A DNA stretch of 7,089 nucleotides, from positions 1-7,089 of the forward strand of contig JAIRRO010000109.1 of assembly GCA_031255955.1 (NCBI GenBank). Reading direction: 5' to 3'. The notes below the pieces were generated by a model. It worked only from the letters and a program-made list of their open reading frames with translations, was not told the DNA's origin and searched no databases. Position numbers and translations under genes: made by a program. The stretch is from Oscillospiraceae bacterium (lineage in GTDB: Bacteria > Bacillota > Clostridia > Oscillospirales > Oscillospiraceae). Shown piece by piece: positions 1 to 6,280 of this stretch (position 1 is the stretch's first letter; each line of letters opens with the position of its first letter).

Positions 1-1
1 C

Positions 2-1645
2 GCCTTTCGCGCCCGCGGCGTGGAGGTCTCCGGCGCGCTTACGACGACCTGCAACGACCTTTCCGAAGCCGACCGCGACAAATACCGCATGAGCGGAACA
101 TATTGCTTCACGAATGAAAAAATGCGCGAGTATCTTGTCTCCACGGTGCAGTACACGGCGCGGCACTTCGATGAATTCATTCTTGACGACTGGTTCTTTA
201 CGATGTGCTCTTGCGACGAATGTCGCGCGGCGAAGGGCGCGCGCTCCTGGGAGGATTATCGCCTTGGGCTGATGGAGGATATCGGGCGGCTTGTCGTCGA
301 GTCCGCGAAGGCAGTAAATCCCGCGTGTAAGGTGATTATCAAGTATCCGAACTGGTCGGAGGCGTATCAGGAATCGGGCTATAACCCCGCGGCGCAGCGG
401 CATATATTCGATTTGATATACACAGGCACGGAAACGCGCGACACCCCGAACACAGATCAGCATTTGCCGCGCTATATGAGCTATTCCTTAACGCGCCTGA
501 TGGAAAACTATGCCCCGGGACGCAACGGCGGCGTGTGGTTTGACCCCTATGGCTGCAATCCGATAGAGATATACTTAGAGCAAGGCTATCTGTCCGCGTT
601 CGCACGCCCGCGCGAGCTTACGCTGTTTTGCTGGGGCAGCCTTATCGGCAACCGCGTTATTACGCCGCTGGGCTTCCAACTTGAGCAGATTGACGCGTTT
701 CTGGATAAGGCGGGTACGCCCATCGGCACCATTTGCTATCTCCCGCCGAACGCGCAGGGTGAGGATCACGTTGAAAATTTTCTTGGTATGGCGGGCATCC
801 CGCTCGAGCTTTCGCCGGATTTCCCCGCGGACGCAAAAAGCGTATTTTTGACCGTGCAAGCCCACCGCGACGCGGATATCATCGCAAAGCTGACAAAATT
901 CGTGGCGGATGGCGGCAAGGCTATTGTCACCTCCGGCTTTATGATCGAAGCCTTGGCGCAGGAGGGCGGACGCGGCGGCGGAATAACAGAGCTGACCTCT
1001 ATACGCTATCGCGGACGTCGCTTCCGCTCGCGTGAGTTCCGCGGCGGTGGCATTGGCGGCGGCGGAGGAGACCTCTCACGCGTCGAAATGACCTTCCCGC
1101 TGCTTGAGCACCGCAACAACACGACGTGGACGCTGGCGAAAGCCGTTGTCGGAGAGGAAAACTATCCGATACTGTTCACCGACCATTATGGCAAGGGCGA
1201 GCTAATCACGCTGGTGGTTCCCGACGAATACGGATATATTTATGCCCTGCCATCCGTCGCGCTGGACGCCATTCGCGGGCAGTTCACGGACGCGGTTCCG
1301 TATTCCCTGCGCGGACCCGGGCAATGCTCGCTTTTCGCGTATGACAACGATGTGTTCGCGGTGTACGCGTACGTAAACGGCTCCGGCGGCGCGACGGTGT
1401 CCGGCAGCTATGGCTTGCGCGTTGCCGGTATGGCGGAATCCATCGAGAGTCTGTCACAGCCGGGGATGAAGCTGTTCCCCGTGCCGTCAGCCGGGTTCGG
1501 CGGCTTTGGCGGTGACGGCGCGGCGCAGACTGATTTCAGCTTCTTTATGCTTCAGCCGGGGGATTTGAATTTCTATAAAATCAACTGGAGCGCGGAGCGC
1601 CACGCGCCGAAGCGCGAATTTCAAGCTGTTTCCGCTCCGCACTAA
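2..1645 (+). CDS. Glycoside-hydrolase-like TIM-barrel protein, 5' end missing
   Basis: The frame is open from the first bases of the window, so the N-terminus lies upstream. The GTG at 20 has no Shine-Dalgarno site and is not a convincing start. Counting from that GTG, residues 50-59 form a hydrophobic strand ending in Asp56-Asp57-Trp58, a typical strand end in glycoside hydrolase barrels, followed by a Cys63-x-Cys65-x2-Cys68 group. Residues about 230-312 look like the Rossmann-like middle domain of GH42-type enzymes, with a 'GGKAIVTSGF' strand-turn near the end. A Gly/Arg-rich insert at about 314-353 precedes a beta-rich C-terminal part, which has a second Gly-rich stretch near the end. I infer a role in polysaccharide or oligosaccharide processing, but I cannot assign a family, a substrate or a secretion signal. 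It overlaps cca by one base. A catalytically inactive, structural homologue is possible. Confidence 0.6.
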   Translation, partial: AFRARGVEVSGALTTTCNDLSEADRDKYRMSGTYCFTNEKMREYLVSTVQYTARHFDEFILDDWFFTMCSCDECRAAKGARSWEDYRLGLMEDIGRLVVESAKAVNPACKVIIKYPNWSEAYQESGYNPAAQRHIFDLIYTGTETRDTPNTDQHLPRYMSYSLTRLMENYAPGRNGGVWFDPYGCNPIEIYLEQGYLSAFARPRELTLFCWGSLIGNRVITPLGFQLEQIDAFLDKAGTPIGTICYLPPNAQGEDHVENFLGMAGIPLELSPDFPADAKSVFLTVQAHRDADIIAKLTKFVADGGKAIVTSGFMIEALAQEGGRGGGITELTSIRYRGRRFRSREFRGGGIGGGGGDLSRVEMTFPLLEHRNNTTWTLAKAVVGEENYPILFTDHYGKGELITLVVPDEYGYIYALPSVALDAIRGQFTDAVPYSLRGPGQCSLFAYDNDVFAVYAYVNGSGGATVSGSYGLRVAGMAESIESLSQPGMKLFPVPSAGFGGFGGDGAAQTDFSFFMLQPGDLNFYKINWSAERHAPKREFQAVSAPH

Positions 1646-1647
1646 TG
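1643..1647 (+). promoter_or_regulatory. TAATG stop/start overlap, likely translational coupling
   Basis: The TAA stop of the upstream gene shares its last A with the ATG of cca. The bases before this ATG contain no purine-rich Shine-Dalgarno site. The start is nevertheless well supported by protein similarity, because the N-terminus fits CCA enzymes (a Pro-x2-Val helix followed by the Gly-Gly-x-Val-Arg-Asp motif). Ribosomes that terminate on the upstream gene therefore probably reinitiate here. This is inference from the sequence layout. Confidence 0.6.
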
Positions 1648-2679
1648 ATTATCGCCGTGCCGGAAAATGTCCGCCGCACGCTTGATTCGCTGGAAAACGC
1701 GGGATTTCAAGCGTTCGTTGTGGGCGGTTGCGTTCGGGACGCCGCGCGCGGCGTATCTCCGCGCGATTGGGATGTCTGCACCTCGGCAACACCCGGGGAA
1801 ACAGCCGCCGTTTTCGCGGATTATAGAATAATCGAAACGGGCAGACGGCACGGCACGCTCACCGTTCATTTTGACGGCGATAAAATTGAGATAACAACAT
1901 TTCGCCGCGACGGTCAGTATTCGGACAATCGCCGCCCGGACAGCGTGAGCTTTGTCCGCGATATAGAAACAGACCTCTCGCGGCGGGATTTCACGATGAA
2001 CGCGATGGCGTATAACCAAGAGCTTATCGACCCCTTCGGTGGTCTGGGTGATATAAAAGCGCGGTTTATTCGCTGTGTCGGCGACGCGGGCACGCGCTTC
2101 CGTGAGGACGCGCTGCGTATAATGCGCGCCCTGCGCTTCGCCTCCGAGCTGGGATTTGATATCGAGAATGACACGCGCGCGGCGCTTTTCAGCCACGCGC
2201 ACCTATTGAAAAACATCGCCGCCGAGCGTAAAACAGCCGAATTTAACAGGCTGCTGCTCGGCGGCGCTTATTCTGTAATTACGGAGTATCGCGAGGTTAT
2301 AGCTGCTGCCGTTCCGGCGCTGCCGGAAAAAATACCGGATGCAATAATCAACGCGCCGAATGTGTTGGAAACGCGGCTCGCCCTGCTTTTTGGGCAGACG
2401 CATAGCGCCGATGTAGCAGCGGCGCTGCGCGCGATGAAATACCCGCGTGTGTTCACGCGTGAGATTGCCCGCCGCGTGTCGCGTCGCGACCCCCACGGAG
2501 TCCTGCCGAAAATTTCGGACTTGGCCGTCCGTGGAGAGGATTTAATAGCGCTGGGTCTGTCGGGGCGAGAGGTCGGGGCTGCGCTTCGCGCCCTGCTGGA
2601 GCTTGTCATCTCCGGCGAGGTGGAAAACAAGAGGGAAGCGCTGCTCAATAAATCCCGAGGCTATGTCCGCCGTCGATAG
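1645..2679 (+). CDS. cca: CCA tRNA nucleotidyltransferase (class II), compact form
   Basis: The enzyme adds or repairs the 3'-terminal CCA of tRNAs in the cytoplasm, using CTP and ATP. The 344-residue product carries the class II nucleotidyltransferase motifs in order: 'GGCVRD' at 27-32; metal-binding Asp41 and Asp43 in 'DWD'; 'TGRRHGTLTV' at 65-74, which fits CCA enzymes better than the bacterial poly(A) polymerase signature; 'RRDFTMNAMAYN' at 113-124; 'DPFGG' at 129-133; and the base-reading 'EDALR' at 154-158. The C-terminal end, with 'GLSGREVG' and an 'ENKREALL' helix, matches the usual tail of the family. At 344 residues it is shorter than many Firmicutes relatives (about 400-450). The HD-type region expected between about residues 205 and 290 is missing or very reduced. 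The sequence cannot exclude a CC-adding-only or A-adding-only enzyme. Its 3' end overlaps the convergent SDR gene by 35 bp. Confidence 0.93.
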   Translation: MIIAVPENVRRTLDSLENAGFQAFVVGGCVRDAARGVSPRDWDVCTSATPGETAAVFADYRIIETGRRHGTLTVHFDGDKIEITTFRRDGQYSDNRRPDSVSFVRDIETDLSRRDFTMNAMAYNQELIDPFGGLGDIKARFIRCVGDAGTRFREDALRIMRALRFASELGFDIENDTRAALFSHAHLLKNIAAERKTAEFNRLLLGGAYSVITEYREVIAAAVPALPEKIPDAIINAPNVLETRLALLFGQTHSADVAAALRAMKYPRVFTREIARRVSRRDPHGVLPKISDLAVRGEDLIALGLSGREVGAALRALLELVISGEVENKREALLNKSRGYVRRR

Positions 2680-3439
2680 TGACTATCGTGCCTGTTACTT
2701 GATCGCTGGCTTCGGAGGCGAGATATATTGCCAGCGCGCCGATTTCTATCGCGGTGCCGAGGCGTCCCGTCGGAATCGAGCGGGCGATGCCCTCGATAGC
2801 CGCCTCCGGCAGACCGCTGAGCAGATTTGAAAACGTGTAGCCGGGGGCGATGGCGTTTACATTGATGTGATGCCCCGCAAGCTCCAACGCCATAGCGCGC
2901 GTGAATTGGTTCACCCCCGCCTTGGCTGTGCAATAGCTTGCCATAAAGATGGCACGGGACGCCATATCGGCGGCGTTCGAGCTGATATTGATGATCTTGC
3001 CGCCGTGTCCGTGCGCGCGCATATGCCGCCCGACGAGATATGTCATACGCACAACGCCGTTCAAATCGACGTCGATGCACTTGAAATAATCGGAGATTTC
3101 CTCGTCCATATCAAGCAGGTCGCCGTTCGGACCGTGCCCGGCGTTGTTGACGAGAATATTTATCTCGCCGAAATCCGCGACGGCGGAATTAACAGCGGCG
3201 CGACAGCTTGCCGTGCTGGACATATCCGCCTTGTAGAACTTTGCTTTTACGCCGTGCTTTGAGGCAAGCTCCGCGGCTGCTTCCGTTCCGGCTTTCTCGT
3301 CACGCGCGAAAAGCGCGACGCCCGCACCCTGTTCGGCGAAAGCTTCCGCGATGCCGAGCCCAATTCCCTTGCTTCCTCCCGTGATGATTGCGTTTTTTCC
3401 TTGCAGTGAAAAGGCGTTTTTTGTTGTCGTGATTGGCAT
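2645..3439 (-). CDS. Short-chain dehydrogenase/reductase (SDR), probably NADP-linked
   Basis: This is a classical SDR of 264 residues, a usual length, catalysing NAD(P)-dependent oxidation or reduction of an alcohol/carbonyl pair in the cytoplasm; the substrate is unknown. With the ATG at 3439 as residue 1, the cofactor motif 'TGGSKGIG' is at 20-27, 'NNAG' at 98-101, the catalytic Ser is probably 154, and Tyr169-x3-Lys173 is intact, followed by 'NAIAPG' at 195-200. Lys24 in the glycine-rich loop and Arg46 after strand beta-2 favour NADP(H). The residue usually Asn in the catalytic tetrad is Asp125 here. An in-frame ATG at 3454 would add five residues, but GGAGG lies inside that extension, 8 nt before the 3439 ATG, so 3439 is preferred. 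The gene follows the large flavoprotein gene by 57 nt on the same strand and is probably its operon partner. FabG-like and sugar-acid dehydrogenase roles are both possible. Confidence 0.9.
   Translation of the reverse strand: MPITTTKNAFSLQGKNAIITGGSKGIGLGIAEAFAEQGAGVALFARDEKAGTEAAAELASKHGVKAKFYKADMSSTASCRAAVNSAVADFGEINILVNNAGHGPNGDLLDMDEEISDYFKCIDVDLNGVVRMTYLVGRHMRAHGHGGKIINISSNAADMASRAIFMASYCTAKAGVNQFTRAMALELAGHHINVNAIAPGYTFSNLLSGLPEAAIEGIARSIPTGRLGTAIEIGALAIYLASEASDQVTGTIVTIDGGHSLGIY
2674..2688. repeat. Perfect 15-bp palindrome at the convergent gene ends
   Basis: The arms CGATAGT (2674-2680) and ACTATCG (2682-2688) are perfectly complementary around a single central G. The element covers the cca stop codon and, on the other strand, part of the SDR C-terminal coding sequence. 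As RNA it could form a five-pair stem with a five-base loop. Neither strand has a U-tract after it, so it does not look like an intrinsic terminator. Confidence 0.5.
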
Positions 3440-3447
3440 TTTCTGTT

Positions 3448-3452
3448 CCTCC
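3448..3452 (-). promoter_or_regulatory. Shine-Dalgarno site that decides the SDR start
   Basis: On the minus strand this reads GGAGG, separated by 8 nt from the ATG at 3439. It is a near-ideal site and lies inside the first codons of the longer reading from the ATG at 3454, so translation should start at 3439. The 57-nt gap upstream of the start is strikingly A/T-rich for this GC-rich window, which may keep the site unpaired. I found no convincing promoter or terminator hairpin in it. Confidence 0.85.
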
Positions 3453-3496
3453 ATATTTTTTATTTGAAAAGATATATTTTTTCGACGCCGGTTAAC

Positions 3497-6256
3497 TCAG
3501 AGCGCGGAGGCTATGGCGCCGACAATCGCGGCATAGTTGGGTGCGCTGTTATCGGATAACGGCAGGGCGCGCGTTTGCAGCAGCTTTCCGTCCGCGCCTG
3601 TGTAATGCCCGTCGCTGTAAGAAACGCACGGTAGGGCGACGTCGGCATTTGATATCGGCGCCGGGGCGCAGTGGGCAATGAAGTCCACACCGGCGGGCAG
3701 CGCCGCGGGTGCGTCGCCGAATATGATGAGCGCGCTTGCTCCGTCCGCGGTGGCGGTTTTATCGATGCCAAGCTCCGTAAGTCCGCGCAGATTGGCGGCA
3801 GGCTGGGCTGGTCGGACGTCGGCGCGCTCCGCTAAGCGCCGGACAAGCTCAGATTCTATAGTATCGCTCACCTCCGGCGCGCTGACGACAAGCTTCGCTC
3901 CGCTGCGCTCTGCTAAGGCTTTGACGGCTGCGGCTTCTTCATTCGTAAGGCGCGGGGAGAGCGCGATGACGGCGTTGCCGCCGCGTAGACGCTCCGCGAG
4001 GCTTTTTGTCACGGCGGCGTAATCAATAGCAACGGCAGCCGTCGCGGGGAGCTTATCGTATTCAAAGCGCCCCAGCTTGCACAGCAGGGCTCCGTCAGCC
4101 GGAGTGGCGCGGACAAGCATATCCCCATGCGTCTCGAGGCAAACCTCGCAGCCGACGCTGCAGCGCGAGCATACCGTGAGGGTTTTCTCAGTTTTAAGCG
4201 GTACGGGTTTTTTCGCCGCGCGCTCCTGCAATGCGCCCGTCGGGCACATCGCGACGCAGTTTCCGCAGGAAACACAGCTTGTTTCGGCAAGCGGACGCCC
4301 GAGGGCGGGGGAGACAGTAGCGTCAAAGCCGCGTTCCGTAAAGCCCAACGCCCCCGCGCCGACGACATCCGAGCAGACACGCACGCAAAGACCGCAAAGC
4401 ACACATTTGTTCGGGTCGCGGACGATATAATCGTTCAAATCCTCAAATTCAACCCGGTGCTTCTCGCCGTCAAAACGCCACGGCTGCACGGAGTATTCGC
4501 GCGCGTAGGCGACGAGCTTGCAGTCGAAATAGTCACCGCAGCCGCATTCAAGGCAGCGGGAGGCTTCCTTCGCCGCCTGCTCCGCCGAAAACGGCTGCGG
4601 GCGCAGCTCATTAAAATTATCGCGGCGGGCGTCGGGAGCGAGCGTTGCTTCGCTTTGGCGCGTAAGTCTCTCGCGGTCCTCAAAGGTTTTTTCCGTGATG
4701 TCGTCGCGCGTGTGGATATATGTGGGGTTAAAGGGTAAAATCTCGCCGCGCAGATACGCGTCAACGGAGGCGGCGCATTTGTCGGCGTCGCCGATAGCCT
4801 CTATGGCGATAGAGATTTTATCGTTGCCGCAGTCGCCCCCGGCGAAAACGCCCCGCATGGACGTCATATATGTGGTGTCGTCATAGATAATGCCGCCGCG
4901 TCGCGTAAGCTGCAGCCCGGCAAGTCCCTCGGGGTTAACTGATTGTCCCGTTGCCAAAATAACGGTGTCCACGGCAATCGTTTCTGTCTTGTCTTTTACA
5001 GGCACGGGACTGCGCCGTCCGGAGGCGTCAGGCTCGCCCAGCTCCATAATTTGAAGCACGGCGCTATTCACCCTGCCGTTTTCTCCGGCGGTGTATTCCA
5101 GCGGATTCGTCAGCGTTTTGAATATGACGCCTTCCTCGCGCGCTTCCTCAATTTCAAGCGCGTCGGCGGGCATTTCGTTGATCGTGCGGCGATAGACGTT
5201 GTAGACATGCTTCGCGCCGAGGCGGATAGCCGTTCGCGCGGCGTCCATTGCCGTGTTGCCGCCGCCGATGATGGCTACGTTTTCGCCGATGTCCGGCGCC
5301 TCGCCGCGCACCACAGAGCGCAGAAAATCAATGCCGCCGAGTACCCCCGGCAGATTTTCACCCTTCGCGCGCGTACCGGTGGACACCCAGGCGCCGATGC
5401 CGACGCACACAGCGTCATACTCCGTGCGAATAGCGTCCAGCGCGATGTCCGTGCCGACCTTTGTGTTCAGGGTGAATTTGACGCCGAGCTTTTCGATAAG
5501 CGCGATTTCTTTATCCAGCAGCTTCTTTGGCAGGCGATACTCCGGAATGCCATAACGCAGCATCCCGCCGAGGCTTGGCATTGCGTCATATATCGTCACC
5601 TCGTGCCCGCGGCGACGCAGGAAATACGCGGCGGAGAGTCCGAACGGACCGCCGCCGATCACCGCGACACGCTTACCTGTTGACGGGGCGACGGGCGGGA
5701 GATAGCTTGTTTCGGCTGCGAGATCTGTATCCGCGGCGAAACGCTTGAGGCTCATAATGGATACAGGCTCCTCAACAAGCGCGCGGCGACAGTTTTCCTC
5801 GCACGGGTGCGGACAGACGCGCCCGATTGCGGCGGGAAGCGGGATTTTTTCTTTAATCAGCCGAATCGCCGCGTCATATTCGCCGTTGGCGATAAGCCCG
5901 ACATAGCCTTGGCAGTCCGTATCCGCCGGGCAATTCAAGTGACACGGCGCGCGGCAATCGCCGATGTGATTACTTAGCAGCAGCTCTAAATTCGTCCGAC
6001 GCGATTCGCGGACGCGCGCGGTATTCGTGAGTACCGCCATATTGTCCGATATCTCTGTGGCGCAAGCCTTCAGGAGCTTGTTGTTGCCCTCAATTTCGAC
6101 GACGCAGAGTCCGCAGCCGCCGTATATTTCGACGCGCTCATCAAAGCAGAGCGTCGGAATTTCGATGCCGTTTTCGCGGCATACCTGCAATATCGTCTGA
6201 CCGCGGCGGGCTGAAAGCTCGCGTCCGTCAACTGTTATTTTATACATAGCACACAT
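3497..6256 (-). CDS. Fused NuoG-like/GltD-like iron-sulfur flavoprotein, StnC-like transhydrogenase subunit
   Basis: Domains of this 919-residue protein in order: a NuoG/HydA-type [2Fe-2S] domain with Cys37, Cys48, Cys51 and Cys65; a cysteine-rich GltD-type domain II with Cys101, 105, 109, 115 and Cys148, 152, 156, expected to hold two [4Fe-4S] clusters; an FAD-binding fold starting 'GGGPFG' at 201-206; an NADPH site with 'GGGNTAMDAAR' at 331-341 and Arg356-Arg357; the FAD-closing 'GGD' at 473-475; a Cys568-x2-Cys-x-Cys-x5-Cys579 motif; two [4Fe-4S] motifs at 618-628 and 661-671; a molybdopterin-oxidoreductase-type cluster motif (Cys696, 699, 703, 726); and a short tail of about 190 residues. 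No H-cluster or complete Mo active-site domain is seen, so hydrogenase and formate dehydrogenase are unlikely. With the adjacent NuoF-like gene it fits the NADPH-binding subunit of an Stn-type bifurcating transhydrogenase. The start may be the ATG at 6256 or at 6247. Confidence 0.85.
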   Translation of the reverse strand: MCAMYKITVDGRELSARRGQTILQVCRENGIEIPTLCFDERVEIYGGCGLCVVEIEGNNKLLKACATEISDNMAVLTNTARVRESRRTNLELLLSNHIGDCRAPCHLNCPADTDCQGYVGLIANGEYDAAIRLIKEKIPLPAAIGRVCPHPCEENCRRALVEEPVSIMSLKRFAADTDLAAETSYLPPVAPSTGKRVAVIGGGPFGLSAAYFLRRRGHEVTIYDAMPSLGGMLRYGIPEYRLPKKLLDKEIALIEKLGVKFTLNTKVGTDIALDAIRTEYDAVCVGIGAWVSTGTRAKGENLPGVLGGIDFLRSVVRGEAPDIGENVAIIGGGNTAMDAARTAIRLGAKHVYNVYRRTINEMPADALEIEEAREEGVIFKTLTNPLEYTAGENGRVNSAVLQIMELGEPDASGRRSPVPVKDKTETIAVDTVILATGQSVNPEGLAGLQLTRRGGIIYDDTTYMTSMRGVFAGGDCGNDKISIAIEAIGDADKCAASVDAYLRGEILPFNPTYIHTRDDITEKTFEDRERLTRQSEATLAPDARRDNFNELRPQPFSAEQAAKEASRCLECGCGDYFDCKLVAYAREYSVQPWRFDGEKHRVEFEDLNDYIVRDPNKCVLCGLCVRVCSDVVGAGALGFTERGFDATVSPALGRPLAETSCVSCGNCVAMCPTGALQERAAKKPVPLKTEKTLTVCSRCSVGCEVCLETHGDMLVRATPADGALLCKLGRFEYDKLPATAAVAIDYAAVTKSLAERLRGGNAVIALSPRLTNEEAAAVKALAERSGAKLVVSAPEVSDTIESELVRRLAERADVRPAQPAANLRGLTELGIDKTATADGASALIIFGDAPAALPAGVDFIAHCAPAPISNADVALPCVSYSDGHYTGADGKLLQTRALPLSDNSAPNYAAIVGAIASAL

Positions 6257-6258
6257 TA

Positions 6259-6280
6259 TCCTTTTTTGCTCCTTTTTTGC
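6259..6280 (-). repeat. Perfect 11-bp tandem duplication carrying two Shine-Dalgarno-like sites
   Basis: On the minus strand the unit GCAAAAAAGGA occurs twice back to back (6280-6270 and 6269-6259), filling most of the 24-nt gap between the two flavoprotein genes. The first copy, with the next G, gives AAGGAG 12 nt before the ATG at 6256. The second gives AAGGA only 2 nt before that ATG but 11 nt before the in-frame ATG at 6247. Each copy could therefore serve a different start, and the start remains undecided. Confidence 0.75.

Noticed and set aside
20..22. GTG as the true start of the first gene
   Set aside because: The frame is open upstream to the window edge, there is no Shine-Dalgarno site, and a barrel enzyme would lack its first strands.
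1642..2202. Long open frame on the minus strand opposite cca (186 codons)
   Set aside because: The plus strand encodes clear CCA-enzyme motifs here. The antisense product shows no family features.
2674..2688. Palindrome as a bidirectional intrinsic terminator
   Set aside because: The stem is short and neither strand has a following U-tract.
3440..3496. Possible promoter in the A/T-rich gap before the SDR
   Set aside because: The best -35-like and -10-like hexamers match at only about four of six positions each, and the implied transcript would begin at or inside the Shine-Dalgarno site.
4127..4738. Open frame on the plus strand (203 codons) opposite the ferredoxin-type region
   Set aside because: The Cys-rich cluster motifs are on the minus strand. 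This frame is a shadow.
4943..5683. Long open frame on the plus strand (246 codons)
   Set aside because: It lies fully antisense to the FAD/NADPH part of the fusion flavoprotein, shows no recognisable domain, and is expected in GC-rich coding DNA.
3497..6256. Formate dehydrogenase or [FeFe]-hydrogenase catalytic subunit
   Set aside because: No H-cluster cysteine motifs were found, and the Mo-type domain is far too short to hold an active site, despite shared Fe-S domains.
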